Positions 1-9,266 are shown, counted from the first letter of the stretch. The stretch: DNA of 64,000 bases from Pedobacter caeni (GCF_900129215.1 NZ_FQUQ01000006.1:3032-67031), one strand, 5' to 3'. Numbers and translations are program-made. Notes: generated from the sequence alone by a model not told the origin.

Positions 1-2624
1 TCGATTTTATTGCCAACCAGTGTTCCAGCATTGCTGATCGCAGTAATGCCTGTTAATGTATTTGGTACATCATCACTGGCGGTAACACCAGTCTTGGCCG
101 TACCAAAACTATTTGTCAATACGATGTTGTAGGTCAAAACATCACCAGATTTTACCGTGGCGGGGTCACCGACAATAGATTTAACCGCTGTGATCTTCCC
201 TTCTGTTGGTTTCTCAACGACTGGGGTAATCGGTGTAGTCGGATCGATTGGATCAATCACCGATGCAGTGTTTTTGATCGAAATGGTACCTACTGGCAAG
301 TTTGCAACTACCGTTGCTTTGAAACTTAATGTTAAAGTACCGTTCGCCGGAACGGTTAAGTTGGTCCAGTTGATCGTGTTGCCCGTGGCAACCCCACCGT
401 TATCAATCGCAGAAATAGCTGTCAACGTTGAGGGAACTGCGTCACTAACAGTAACACCTGTTTTTGGAAGCGCATCCGTATTTGTCAAGATAATATTATA
501 CGTCAAAACGTCACCCGGTTTTACTGTGGCCGGATTACCTACAATAGATTTAACAGCGGTAATTTTATTAATGAGCGTAACAACGTTGTTGTATTTAATA
601 TTATTGCAGCTTTCAGTAGCCGTTCCATTTTTGCATTCCAAATGAGGGTCGGTAGGAAGCACATTTGGATCCGGATTGGTTGCATCTGGATCGTTAACGT
701 CATTTGGCCTCATAATAGTGGCTTCAACAATTATTTTTCCGGAAGGCAGCCCAACCGCTTTGGTCACAATTGTATAGGTACCTTTACATCCGTTTGTCAG
801 TGTTAATTCAGCGTTATAGTGTAATTTATCAGCAGAAATAGTTCCATTGGTTTCTGTACCGCAAGCAGATACATAAACAGCAGATACAATTTCCATTCCT
901 GCAGGAACATTAAAAGAAAAAGGAGCATTGGCTACATCACTATAAGCAGCGGAACCATCACTATTTTGAACCTCTACTGTATAAGTGATGTTTCCATTAG
1001 CACCTACAGTCGACACATTTGGAGTGATACTATTTACCTTTAAATCTGCAATCTTAGTGGAGATCACAGTACTTAACGTTTCTTCTGCTCCCAAAACAAA
1101 TGTCCAGGTATCCATAGATCTGTTGTCACCAAATGTTCCGGAAGCCGGACTTGAATTATTACCCCATTTATGCCCATTGGTATTACTTGAAGTTCCAGCA
1201 GGAACAGCGGATTGGCTGGCATTGATTGGATTTGAAGGTGAATTATTAGCCCCGAAAGTAAGAGTGATGTCGGTATCATCCCAAAATACGACATCTGATT
1301 CTACAGCATTAAGTCCTTCATTCAATAATTCTAATTTGATCCCATTCGGATTTATTTCCATATCAAAATATGGGAAATGAACTTCAGCCCCCTGAAGCCT
1401 GACTGTTAACTTAGCTGGTGAATTTCCAGATGGAAGAGGATTACCTGAGCCATCCTTTCCATCCCAATTGACTGAATTGGATCCAGCACTTGCAAAACCG
1501 GTAATGGTTCTGGTTGGGAAACTGGCAGGTGCAATAGCACTGATCTCAATGATATAACGACCTGAAACATTCGCACTAAATTTTATATTGCCCCCCTTAT
1601 TACTTACCTGCCCTTCGGTTCCCTCTACACCAAATAATTTTAAATCAGAAACCTTAGGAACCAGTCGCGGATTTTTAAGCCAGGTTGTACCGGTACCCCC
1701 AGCCACCGCTCCAGATGCACTTTGGGGTAAATCATTGGCTGGAAGCGTATAAAACATTTTATGGGTTACACTCGTTGTATTATCTGCTGTCCGGGGGTCC
1801 TTAATCTGCGATGAAATACCTGTTGATGTATTTAAACTTTTATATAGTGGTTCTCCCGCCCCATTAACGAAGCCGTTACTATTTACAAAAAACTCAAAAC
1901 TGATACCATTGTTTCCATTGTTATCTACCTTATAAATATATCCATCTTTAGTTAGCACATACATTTTTCCATAATAGGTTCTTGTTGCACTAAAATCATT
2001 ATAGATATCAAGATTAAGAACGTTAGAATAAACACGACCGCTTATCAACGCATTGCTAGAACCGTATATAGATACATCCCATGCTGCAATAACGACATCA
2101 CTGCTCGTAGGAACTTTCCAATCAACGCTTGCTAAAACACCACTGGTTTCCCTTCCGTTGGTATTTGTACCGGCTTCTCCTACTGGTGGAACAAAATCGA
2201 CACTGTAAATCCCATCTCCTCCAACGGGAACAGCATATAAAATGGGATCGTAATAGTCTCCTCCCACTACCCCGGGTAATCTCGGACCCGCAACTTCATT
2301 AACCCGTTTACTGATCAAGCCCGTTGGTCCCGAATAACTGGTAGTTGTCCCATCAGGTTTTGTTAGTTTGATCCTTGCATTGCCAAGTCCCATTACGCTA
2401 CTTGCCATAGTAATGGTCTCTCCTGCTTTTGCATAAACATGATGTGTATTTAAACTGGCAAATGGATAAGAAGCAGAAGCAGACGTACTTGATCTCAGTT
2501 TAGCTCTTCCGCCATTCCCTCCAGGGTACAAATCTTTTGATCCATCGGCATAACTATACTGCCCAAAGAACAAAAAGCAGATCAATAATGATGCGAAATA
2601 ATAAAATTTAGTAAAATGTTTCAT
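1..2624 (-). CDS. Secreted DUF11-repeat surface protein, C-terminus outside window
   Basis: An uninterrupted frame of at least 874 codons reads leftward off the window edge. The ATG at 2624 has AAGGAGA about 11 nt upstream. Residues 1-26 form a signal peptide (Lys, hydrophobic core, ending SYA). The middle is Gly/Ser/Asn/Thr-rich. From about residue 525 there are DUF11-type beta-sandwich units; two of them (starting near residues 688 and 811) are close copies with an exact 123-residue, 369-bp period, each beginning ITAVKSIVG. In Bacteroidota such proteins are usually large cell-surface or secreted proteins, often exported by the type IX system through a C-terminal domain that cannot be seen here. 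Adhesin function is inference. The next gene upstream is 870 bp away, so it is probably transcribed alone. Confidence 0.85.
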   Translation of the reverse strand, partial: MKHFTKFYYFASLLICFLFFGQYSYADGSKDLYPGGNGGRAKLRSSTSASASYPFASLNTHHVYAKAGETITMASSVMGLGNARIKLTKPDGTTTSYSGPTGLISKRVNEVAGPRLPGVVGGDYYDPILYAVPVGGDGIYSVDFVPPVGEAGTNTNGRETSGVLASVDWKVPTSSDVVIAAWDVSIYGSSNALISGRVYSNVLNLDIYNDFSATRTYYGKMYVLTKDGYIYKVDNNGNNGISFEFFVNSNGFVNGAGEPLYKSLNTSTGISSQIKDPRTADNTTSVTHKMFYTLPANDLPQSASGAVAGGTGTTWLKNPRLVPKVSDLKLFGVEGTEGQVSNKGGNIKFSANVSGRYIIEISAIAPASFPTRTITGFASAGSNSVNWDGKDGSGNPLPSGNSPAKLTVRLQGAEVHFPYFDMEINPNGIKLELLNEGLNAVESDVVFWDDTDITLTFGANNSPSNPINASQSAVPAGTSSNTNGHKWGNNSSPASGTFGDNRSMDTWTFVLGAEETLSTVISTKIADLKVNSITPNVSTVGANGNITYTVEVQNSDGSAAYSDVANAPFSFNVPAGMEIVSAVYVSACGTETNGTISADKLHYNAELTLTNGCKGTYTIVTKAVGLPSGKIIVEATIMRPNDVNDPDATNPDPNVLPTDPHLECKNGTATESCNNIKYNNVVTLINKITAVKSIVGNPATVKPGDVLTYNIILTNTDALPKTGVTVSDAVPSTLTAISAIDNGGVATGNTINWTNLTVPANGTLTLSFKATVVANLPVGTISIKNTASVIDPIDPTTPITPVVEKPTEGKITAVKSIVGDPATVKSGDVLTYNIVLTNSFGTAKTGVTASDDVPNTLTGITAISNAGTLVGNKI
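194..563 (-). repeat. 369-bp (123-aa) tandem DUF11 repeat unit
   Basis: The conserved 5' edges of two consecutive units are 369 bp apart: an acaatagattt core lies at 541 and again at 172. The translations share ITAVKSIVG, then GDVLTYNI, then TGVT in register. The last unit continues past position 1. Tandem near-identity of this kind allows copy-number change by recombination. Confidence 0.8.
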
Positions 2625-3165
2625 GCGTTAATTTTTCTCCTTAAATTATGTTATGGTCCTAGCAGACCTTTGGTTTGATTCTATCAATGTCTATGACGTT
2701 TTCATATAATAGTTTGTAGATGCCATCAGTGTCCACAGGCTACGGTTTTTCAAAAACCGGTAATCAGGCAGTTAATTTTTATGCTCCTAAATATGTCTTA
2801 AATAAGATGTCATAGATTCGGATAGGAATTAATGACAAGCGCGAAATCGGAATAAAAGGTCTGTGGCACATTAAGACATTCGAGATGTGATTTCAAATGT
2901 CCTTCTCCTATTGTGTTCAATTTATCAAATCATAAACTATGACCTTACAGGATTATAGAGAGCAAACAGTAGCCCAAATGTGATAATGAGGTTAAATAGG
3001 CTTTTTTATAATCTAGTTCAATTGGTATGTTTCATAAGTCAATTTATGCGTTTATACTTTTTAACTTTGTGAATTCATTGATTCAATTTTAAGTAAAAAA
3101 ACTACACATTTTAACAATCAAAAACAGATACAAGGTCAATACAGCAATATTGTGCTATAAAATTT

Positions 3166-3195
3166 AATCATATAGCAATAATTTGCTATATGATT
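3166..3195. repeat. Perfect 13-bp-arm palindrome, 4-bp loop
   Basis: Arms 3166-3178 and 3183-3195 (AATCATATAGCAA and its exact complement) flank a TAAT loop. A partial copy of the arm (GCTATATATGAT) recurs around 3411-3422, and GCTATAA appears at 3154. It could be a protein-binding site or a DNA or RNA hairpin; no T-tract follows, so a terminator is unlikely. Confidence 0.7.
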
Positions 3196-3427
3196 TGAGG
3201 ATGCAACCAGGTAAGTTAGTGCTATTCAAAATAAAACGAAGAGGTCTTCTTAATCAAAATTTTCACGATTGACAACGGTGTTGATAGAAGAACCAGAATA
3301 CATACTTGAGTCAGATAGCCTCATGGCTTCCTTAAGTCCGACCTAAATTCATCAACAGTCGGCAGGAACAAAAAAAGAGTATTGTTTAACTTACACATAG
3401 CATTAATTAGCTATATATGATGCATTC

Positions 3428-3450
3428 ATTAGTAATTCAGACATACTAAT
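3428..3450. promoter_or_regulatory. Candidate operator: ATTAGTA-N9-TACTAAT
   Basis: A 7-bp inverted repeat (3428-3434 and 3444-3450) lies just upstream of the -7 box of the response-regulator gene and covers the expected -33 position. This is a natural place for an operator, perhaps autoregulatory. Function is inferred from position only. Confidence 0.35.
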
Positions 3451-3466
3451 AGTAAATAAAATCACA

Positions 3467-3474
3467 TACTTTTG
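3467..3474 (+). promoter_or_regulatory. Bacteroidota -7 box TACTTTTG
   Basis: It matches TAnnTTTG exactly and ends 17 nt before the ATG of the response regulator, giving a very short leader. No TTTG is seen at the -33 position. Confidence 0.6.
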
Positions 3475-3491
3475 CTACATTCGGCAAGTGT

Positions 3492-4124
3492 ATGAAGAAA
3501 ACCAATACGATTGCCATTGTCTTTGATGACCACCTTTTATTTGCCGATTCTTTTTCGGCACTCGTAGAACTGCTGGAACTTTTTAGCGCTGTTCACGCGC
3601 TTACCGATAAAAAAGAGCTGACACATTTTCTTATAAAGCATCCAAAGGTACAAATCTACCTGTTTCTGGATTATTACCTGGAAAATGGAAATAGTCTTAC
3701 ACTCATCAACGAGGTAAAACGCTTGAACCGACAACTGATCATCATTGTAATGAGCTCAACCATAAGCCCTGCAGCAATAACAAATATTCTGGATTATAAA
3801 CCCCAGGGATTTATCTCCAAATCGTCTGGTTTTGATACTATACTTCAATGCCTGACAACAATCGCCAATGGCAATCAGTATATCTGCCCTGTGATCAGCG
3901 AAATTGTTGAGCATACACACCACATGAGTAAAATGGCACTTACGCCCAGGGAATTGGAAATCTTACAGTATTTTGCGCAAGGATTATCCATTGCTCATAC
4001 CGCAGAGAAGGCACATCTTAGCAAACACACTATCGTTGCACATCGCCGGAAGATGATGTCAAAGGTAAACGTAACTTCTATTACAGAGTTATTGTTGTAT
4101 GCCCGCAAAAACGAACTGATCTAA
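3492..4124 (+). CDS. NarL/FixJ-type response regulator, LuxR HTH
   Basis: 210 aa. The N-terminal receiver domain (about 1-125) has the acidic pair D12-D13, the likely phospho-acceptor D60 in YLFLDYY, a Ser/Thr cluster near 88-90 and K110 in the FISKS motif. A LuxR helix-turn-helix (about 148-210) begins TPRELEIL and ends in the usual helix. It should bind DNA when phosphorylated by a sensor kinase. No kinase gene is adjacent, so it is an orphan regulator. The large surface-protein gene upstream is transcribed divergently, and control of that gene would be plausible but is not shown. The start is supported by the promoter 17 nt upstream. Confidence 0.9.
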   Translation: MKKTNTIAIVFDDHLLFADSFSALVELLELFSAVHALTDKKELTHFLIKHPKVQIYLFLDYYLENGNSLTLINEVKRLNRQLIIIVMSSTISPAAITNILDYKPQGFISKSSGFDTILQCLTTIANGNQYICPVISEIVEHTHHMSKMALTPRELEILQYFAQGLSIAHTAEKAHLSKHTIVAHRRKMMSKVNVTSITELLLYARKNELI

Positions 4125-4296
4125 ACTCAGTCTAAAAAATATACGATAAAGATCGAGGATATATATCTATGACACAAAACCGGACGAATGTAGGGATGTT
4201 CTTCAGGTAAAGTCCAGGGCTATGATCATCCTCTTTTTTGGTGTATGACTGTCCAGGCCTTTAATTCCTTAGAAAACTGGTCTGTTGCGCCAATGG

Positions 4297-4767
4297 CTAC
4301 CAGTAAATTATAAAACAGAACACTCCAATAAAAACCAATACTTCAATCACAAAATAACACATCAGTTGTTTTCTGGTAGCTATAGTAGCCTGGATCCTTT
4401 TAGAGATAAAGGCGGCTAAGATTAAAGTAGTTACAAAGAAAATGATAAATAACCCAATATAAATTACTGATCTGCTGCTATTTACAGGCAATTCTCTGTG
4501 GACTTGAAAGTAATAGACGAAATAGCAGGTAACCGCAGCAAAAGACATGATATAGAAGCCGAGTAATTTGCCGATGAGGCTTTTACTGCCTAAGGGTATT
4601 TTTATCATCATACCTGGTGAAACTTTATGCTCCTTTTTCCCATAAAACAGATGGCTGCTTATTCTTGTAATATCGAGGAGAATAATCAGCATAAAAAGAA
4701 AAAGCAGTATGATCAACACACCTCCCAGCACGTAATTCTGGTAAAATACATCTTGTAAAAGACTCAT
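4297..4767 (-). CDS. Four-helix membrane protein, unknown function
   Basis: 156 aa with four hydrophobic segments (about residues 12-33, 67-87, 100-121 and 133-155) and a basic loop after the first. I do not recognise a family. It lies 20 bp downstream of the cytochrome c peroxidase gene on the same strand, and those two follow the TauE gene by 10 bp, so the three probably form an operon (TauE, peroxidase, this gene). A role linked to periplasmic redox or anion export is only a guess from context. Confidence 0.65.
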   Translation of the reverse strand: MSLLQDVFYQNYVLGGVLIILLFLFMLIILLDITRISSHLFYGKKEHKVSPGMMIKIPLGSKSLIGKLLGFYIMSFAAVTCYFVYYFQVHRELPVNSSRSVIYIGLFIIFFVTTLILAAFISKRIQATIATRKQLMCYFVIEVLVFIGVFCFIIYW

Positions 4768-4787
4768 GTCGCAGGTATTGATTTAAA

Positions 4788-5780
4788 CTATTGAAGTGTT
4801 ATTTTATTGATAAAAGCATGATCGGTCAGGGTTTTCAAAAACAGGATGATCTTTTTCTGCTCTGCGGCCGTCAAAGGAATTCCTGTTTTTCCATGTTGCT
4901 GCATCAATGGATCCAGCTGTGCATCTTTCTTGATTCCGGTTGCATAAAACTGAAGCACTTCTTCCAGTGTATTGAATCTGCCATCATGAAGATAAGGTCC
5001 GGTAACTTCTATATTCCTTAAACCGGGTACTTTAAATTTCTTTACCGGATCATGGTCCGCAGCTGTTCCTATATTCCTCAACGATTCATCACTGAACAGG
5101 TCTGTAGAATGGCAGGAAGCACAATTTTGCTGAAACAGCTTCAGGCCTTCCTTTTCGTCCGGACTAAAGGTATCTTTCTGTTTTGCTACCAGCTGATCGT
5201 AACGGGAATTGGCAGAAACCAGGGAAAGCAGGTATTGCTCAATGGCTCCGGTCAGGTCTTTGGCGCTGATCTTTTCTACACCAAAAACTGTTTTAAAATG
5301 TTGTCTGTATATTGGAGATGCATTTAATTTTCTGACCACATTATCCATGGTCTCTCCCATTTCTGCCGGACTGGTTAATGCATTGATTGCAGTATTTTGC
5401 AATTTCGGTTCCCGGCCATCTCTGAAATAGGAATGTTTCCATTGCAGGTTCATTAGCGCAGGTGTATTTCTTGTTCCCAATATCTGTTCATCTACCCCTT
5501 CATTGATCTTAATTCCCGCACTGGAATAAGCGTCAGTCTGATTGTGACAGGAAGCACAGGCTACTTTTCCATTTTTGGATAAAGACGGATCATCAAATAG
5601 CTTTTGTCCCAGTGTGATCCCTTCTACCGTTAAGGCAGGGTCCTGCTGAAAAGGAACGGGAAAGTTAACTGGTCTTCTCACGGCAACCACCGTTTTTATG
5701 GTAGAAAGGCCAAAAGCAAGACCTAAAAGTAAAGTAGAGAACGCAATAATTGCAACAACAAAAAGTTTATTTTTCTTCAT
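4788..5780 (-). CDS. Dihaem cytochrome c peroxidase (CcpA/MauG family)
   Basis: 330 aa. An N-terminal hydrophobic segment (about 5-25) serves as signal or anchor. Two CxxCH haem sites are visible at C75-H79 (CASCH) and C220-H224 (CASCH), with the family motif TRNTPALMN between them and GPYLHDGRF near the C-terminus. The family reduces hydrogen peroxide in the periplasm with electrons from small cytochromes or quinol; MauG relatives oxidise protein side chains instead, and the sequence alone does not separate these. The length is normal for the family. Downstream is a small membrane protein gene, upstream a TauE-type exporter. Confidence 0.9.
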   Translation of the reverse strand: MKKNKLFVVAIIAFSTLLLGLAFGLSTIKTVVAVRRPVNFPVPFQQDPALTVEGITLGQKLFDDPSLSKNGKVACASCHNQTDAYSSAGIKINEGVDEQILGTRNTPALMNLQWKHSYFRDGREPKLQNTAINALTSPAEMGETMDNVVRKLNASPIYRQHFKTVFGVEKISAKDLTGAIEQYLLSLVSANSRYDQLVAKQKDTFSPDEKEGLKLFQQNCASCHSTDLFSDESLRNIGTAADHDPVKKFKVPGLRNIEVTGPYLHDGRFNTLEEVLQFYATGIKKDAQLDPLMQQHGKTGIPLTAAEQKKIILFLKTLTDHAFINKITLQ

Positions 5781-5790
5781 TTAAAATCAA

Positions 5791-6558
5791 TTATGCCTTG
5801 ATAAAGATATCATAGGCAAACCTCAGGATCGTCCCGAAAACAACGACCAGGAAAAAGATCCTGATAAATTTATTGCCTTTCAATAAGGCCAGTTTAGTCC
5901 CCAGAAACGACCCAGCCACATTACAAAAAGCCATGGGAATGGCAAACTCATAAAGGATGTGTCCGGTACTTCCGAAATAGCATATTGCAGCAATATTGGT
6001 GGCCATATTGATCAGCTTTGCACTCGCACTGGCATGAAGAAAATCATAGCCTAGTAAAGCAATAAAAGCAAGGATAAAAAAGGTTCCCGTTCCCGGCCCG
6101 ATCAGTCCATCATAAAAACCTATGACAAAACCAAAGAAAAGGCCAATGAGCATTTGCTGTAATATACTATGGTCTTTATCCTGATGCACGCCAAAGCTCT
6201 TGTTGAAATAGGTATATACCGCTACAGCAATCAGAATAAAAAGGACCACTGGCTTTACCACCGTATTGTCGATCAGGGTAATGCTATGGGCACCCAGAAT
6301 CGCCCCAACAAAAGCCAGCATGGCTACATAGATGAGTAATTTCCAGTTTAGCGTTACATTCTGTGAATATTTCCAGGCGGCAAATGCAGTTCCTGAAAGA
6401 GAAGGGATTTTGGTCGTTCCAAACAGCGTAGCCACAGAATACTGCGGCAAAACGATCATGATGGCCGGAGTTTGAAGCAAACCTCCCCCACCAACAATGG
6501 CATCAATAAATCCGGCAAAAAAGGAGACTATACAAAGTATAATCAGGTCTGTAACCAT
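5791..6558 (-). CDS. TauE/SafE-type sulfite/anion exporter
   Basis: 255 aa from the ATG at 6558; an upstream TTG at 6579 is in frame but less likely. It has about seven to eight membrane helices. The N-terminal GFIDAIVGGGG motif and the matching GFYDGLIGPGTG motif in the second half are the family signature of the inverted-repeat fold. Members export sulfite, sulfoacetate or related anions, or are uncharacterised. It ends 10 bp before the cytochrome c peroxidase gene on the same strand. Substrate is unknown. Confidence 0.88.
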   Translation of the reverse strand: MVTDLIILCIVSFFAGFIDAIVGGGGLLQTPAIMIVLPQYSVATLFGTTKIPSLSGTAFAAWKYSQNVTLNWKLLIYVAMLAFVGAILGAHSITLIDNTVVKPVVLFILIAVAVYTYFNKSFGVHQDKDHSILQQMLIGLFFGFVIGFYDGLIGPGTGTFFILAFIALLGYDFLHASASAKLINMATNIAAICYFGSTGHILYEFAIPMAFCNVAGSFLGTKLALLKGNKFIRIFFLVVVFGTILRFAYDIFIKA

Positions 6559-6645
6559 AGCATTTCTGAATTGCCGCAAAAATAGCGTTTTTTAAAGTGG
6601 CTGATGCTGGGAACAGCAGTTATTTTTTGTGGGCAGGATGTAAAA

Positions 6646-7383
6646 TTAATGTCCCCAGAGTTCCTTGATCAGGTAATCAATCCGTTCCTGTGGTTCATAC
6701 ATTAAGATCTGTTCCTTCATCAGTTCACTAAACTCAGTTTCGGCTTTCAGGTCAATCAGGTTGATAAATTCAGGAATCGTACTTTCATCAAGGGTACGGC
6801 CCAATGCCCTCACAATTGCTTTCCTCGTTATGGCATCTATTTTACGGTGGTAGCAATCCATCAGTAAAGGCTGCGCCTTGATCTTGATCGCTGTCGAGTC
6901 TGTCTTTCCAAATTGATCAGACAACACCATCAGCATTTTTTTTGACTGCTTCTTTTCCAGCAGGGAGAAAATGTATTTAAATCTCTCTTCGTTTTCGAAA
7001 AACCGGGTCCAGATTAATGTGGCATACAAAACATCTTTATCAGCATGATCAAATAATTCATACAGCGCTTTCTGAACTCCAGAATCTTCGTGATAGCGAT
7101 TGTAGGCACAGCCCAAAGTCTGAATCATAGAGATCACTACTTTAGGGTCTGGATCTTTCAATGCAGGAATTAAGATTTCAAAGGTTTTTGGATGGGAAAA
7201 GAAAAATCCACGAAATTTATTGCCTGAGTTCCGGGCAAATTTACTAAAGTACGCAGCCGTCTTCTGCCTGAGTTCCGGATCAGGACTAAACAGATTTTCC
7301 AGGTGTTCTTTTTCCTTTTCAAAAGCCTGAAGCTCTTGCTCCATGATATAGTCCGTTTCATTGATACCCTGATCTTTTTCCAT
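6646..7383 (-). CDS. HEAT-like helical repeat protein
   Basis: 245 aa, soluble, without signal peptide. An acidic, charged helix (about 10-35) is followed by pairs of amphipathic helices in HEAT/ARM style: ILIPALKDPDPKVVISMIQTL, ALYELFDHADKDVLYATLIW and AIVRALGRTLDESTIPEFINL. Such folds are protein-interaction scaffolds; no catalytic residues are seen. The gene sits between the TauE gene and a lipoprotein gene on the same strand. A strong terminator at 7394-7425 separates it from the lipoprotein gene upstream, so it likely has its own start. Precise function unknown. Confidence 0.7.
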   Translation of the reverse strand: MEKDQGINETDYIMEQELQAFEKEKEHLENLFSPDPELRQKTAAYFSKFARNSGNKFRGFFFSHPKTFEILIPALKDPDPKVVISMIQTLGCAYNRYHEDSGVQKALYELFDHADKDVLYATLIWTRFFENEERFKYIFSLLEKKQSKKMLMVLSDQFGKTDSTAIKIKAQPLLMDCYHRKIDAITRKAIVRALGRTLDESTIPEFINLIDLKAETEFSELMKEQILMYEPQERIDYLIKELWGH

Positions 7384-7393
7384 ATTTATGATA

Positions 7394-7425
7394 TAAAAAA
7401 AGAGGACTCACACCACTGAGTCCCC
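7394..7425 (-). terminator. Intrinsic terminator of the lipoprotein gene
   Basis: Perfect 7-bp stem GGACTCA (7404-7410) and TGAGTCC (7417-7423), extended by G-C pairs, with a run of T on the minus strand right after the stem. It lies 30 bp past the lipoprotein stop codon. Confidence 0.85.
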
Positions 7426-7453
7426 TTTAACCTAAACCAAAATTTACTAAAAA

Positions 7454-7948
7454 CTATTTTGCTGCTGCTGTAAAGTTTAACACAATATAAGCAGTTGAAT
7501 TACCATATTCTACTGGAGATTTGATCACCAATGATGTTTTTGTTGAAGAAGAAAGCACCAATCTGTAACCTTCAGTTACGTTTTTCGCTTTATCACCTTC
7601 ATATAATTTCTTGAACTGGAAAGTTTGATCCGGAACACTTGCCGACCAGTAAATGGTCTGTGTTTTTGCTGCACATGATGCTCCACCTGGCAAACTGTAA
7701 CTTCCGTTACCACTATTTGTTAATCTCCAGGTACCTCCTACAAAGCAGGCAGGTGAAGCTTCGCCAAACAATGATTTTACAGATGCCTGAGGAATGCCTT
7801 CATAAGTAATGTCGTTCAGCACCCAGTTACCAGTCACATCACCACGCTTAACAACAGTTTGAGCAGCGCCACCACCTTTTGGTGAACAACTTTGCAAAAC
7901 CATTAATGAACTGCATAAAATGGCTGCTATCAGGAATATTCTTTTCAT
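7454..7948 (-). CDS. Lipocalin-like lipoprotein
   Basis: 164 aa from the ATG at 7948, chosen because it gives a proper lipoprotein signal (KR, hydrophobic core, LQSC lipobox, Cys20); a longer in-frame start at 7996 would bury it. After the Cys comes a Gly/Ser linker and a beta-rich domain starting TGNWVLNDI, typical of Bacteroidota lipocalin-like lipoproteins. Two cysteines (in SPACFVGG and GGASCAAK) could form a disulfide. It should sit in the outer or inner membrane facing the periplasm. Ligand unknown. Confidence 0.75.
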   Translation of the reverse strand: MKRIFLIAAILCSSLMVLQSCSPKGGGAAQTVVKRGDVTGNWVLNDITYEGIPQASVKSLFGEASPACFVGGTWRLTNSGNGSYSLPGGASCAAKTQTIYWSASVPDQTFQFKKLYEGDKAKNVTEGYRLVLSSSTKTSLVIKSPVEYGNSTAYIVLNFTAAAK

Positions 7949-8014
7949 ATCAATTTGTTTTTCTTCTCTAATACATAAATCTTGCCAAAACTTCAACAGA
8001 ATAATTTTTACCTT

Positions 8015-8022
8015 TAGCTTTG
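8015..8022 (+). promoter_or_regulatory. Bacteroidota -7 box TAGCTTTG
   Basis: Matches TAnnTTTG and lies 40 nt before the ATG of the trans-sulfuration enzyme. It shows that this gene has a separate promoter from the riboswitch operon. Confidence 0.5.
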
Positions 8023-8062
8023 TTGTACCAAGACCCTTAATTCACTATTTATCCTCCTGAAA

Positions 8063-9178
8063 ATGAAACCAGAAACTTTAGCAATACATTCCGGAAATTT
8101 GTATGAAAGCAGCACAAAAGATGTCACCCCGCCTATTAATTTGTCCACAACTTTTTTCAGAGATGAAGATGGTGGCTATTCTGGCGGACACATGTATAGC
8201 CGGGTAAGTAACCCGAACCGTTCTGCACTGGAGCAAGTATTGACAGATCTGGAGCATGGAGCTGATGCCTGTGCCTTTTCTTCCGGCAATACGGCAGGCA
8301 TGTCTCTTTTTCAGGCCTTGAAACCAGGAAGCCATATCATTGCTCCTGATGATATGTACTGGGGATTCAAGAAACAATTACAATCTATTTTTGCCGATAC
8401 CCTGACCATCGACTTTATTGACCTGACCGATGTGGACCGCATTCCGGATTACATCAGGGAAAATACCGTCCTGATCTGGGTAGAAACCCCTTCTAACCCG
8501 TTATTGAAAATCACAGACCTTAAAGCCATTTCAGCGATTGCCAAAAAGCACCAGCTCGTTCTGGCCTGCGACAGCACCTTTGCTTCCCCATGTCTGCAAA
8601 ACCCGATTGCATTGGGTGCCGACATAGTGATGCACTCTTCAACTAAATATATTGGTGGGCATAGTGATGTTTTAGGAGGTGTCCTGATTACTGCAGAAAA
8701 GACACCGCTTTGGGAAAAGATCAGAAATATTCAGCAGGTTGGTGGAGCAGTCCCTTCTCCTTTCGATTGCTTTTTACTCCTTCGAAGTATCAAAACACTT
8801 CCTTACCGCATGCGTGGGCATTGCGAAAATGGAATGGCCCTGGCCCTGCATTTGGAAAAACATCCAAAAATAGAAGCAGTATTTTATCCCGGACTCCCTG
8901 CACACCCACAGCATGAGATTGCCAGCCAGCAAATGAGTGGTTTCGGAGGTATGTTGTCTATTTTGGTAGCTGGCGGAGCCGATGAAGCCCGTAAAGTGGT
9001 GAATACCGTAAAGCTCTTTGCCCAGGCCACCAGTCTTGGAGGTGTGGAAAGCCTGATTGAACACCGTGCGTCGGTGGAAGGCCCGGACACGAAAACCCCA
9101 CAGAATTTAATTCGGATCTCTGTTGGACTGGAACATATAGATGATCTTATCGCAGATTTCGATCAGGCTTTGGCCTAA
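8063..9178 (+). CDS. Trans-sulfuration PLP enzyme (cystathionine gamma-synthase/lyase type)
   Basis: 371 aa, full length for the Cys/Met metabolism PLP family. Visible motifs are YSRVSNPNRSALE near residue 47, the aspartate of LACDSTFASP that contacts the pyridine nitrogen, the Schiff-base lysine in HSSTKYIGGHSD (about 195) and the C-terminal SLGGVESLIEHRASVEG substrate loop. Members interconvert cystathionine, cysteine, homocysteine and O-acyl-homoserine; gamma-synthase and beta- or gamma-lyase cannot be separated safely by eye. It stands directly upstream of the SAM-riboswitch methionine operon but has its own promoter, and no SAM element precedes it. Confidence 0.9.
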   Translation: MKPETLAIHSGNLYESSTKDVTPPINLSTTFFRDEDGGYSGGHMYSRVSNPNRSALEQVLTDLEHGADACAFSSGNTAGMSLFQALKPGSHIIAPDDMYWGFKKQLQSIFADTLTIDFIDLTDVDRIPDYIRENTVLIWVETPSNPLLKITDLKAISAIAKKHQLVLACDSTFASPCLQNPIALGADIVMHSSTKYIGGHSDVLGGVLITAEKTPLWEKIRNIQQVGGAVPSPFDCFLLLRSIKTLPYRMRGHCENGMALALHLEKHPKIEAVFYPGLPAHPQHEIASQQMSGFGGMLSILVAGGADEARKVVNTVKLFAQATSLGGVESLIEHRASVEGPDTKTPQNLIRISVGLEHIDDLIADFDQALA

Positions 9179-9266
9179 AAATCCGACAAACAACAAAAAA
9201 CAAATTCCCAAAACATCAATTTATAAAGCTTATTATCAGATAATTACAAAATAACCAGAATATAAT

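Larger units (their letters stand above)
2625..3491. other. 867-bp non-coding gap with palindromes
   Basis: I see no convincing gene here. The stretch is AT-rich. It contains a TAACTTTG promoter-like box on the plus strand (3062-3069) with nothing open downstream, a 13-bp-arm palindrome at 3166-3195, a 7-bp inverted repeat at 3428-3450, and the promoter of the response regulator at 3467. It probably holds the regulatory regions of the two divergent flanking genes. Confidence 0.6.

Noticed and set aside
985..1380. Plus-strand open frames opposite the surface protein
   Set aside because: The minus strand is continuously open with a signal peptide and DUF11 repeats; the plus frames are its complement and have no recognisable protein features.
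3062..3069. TAACTTTG as a functional promoter
   Set aside because: No open frame or RNA structure follows within 350 bp and there is no -33 element.
4125..4296. Minus-strand frame after the four-helix protein (AIGATDQFSKELKAW...)
   Set aside because: It overlaps the end of the neighbouring gene in another frame, lacks a start and is only about 25 codons, so chance is likely.
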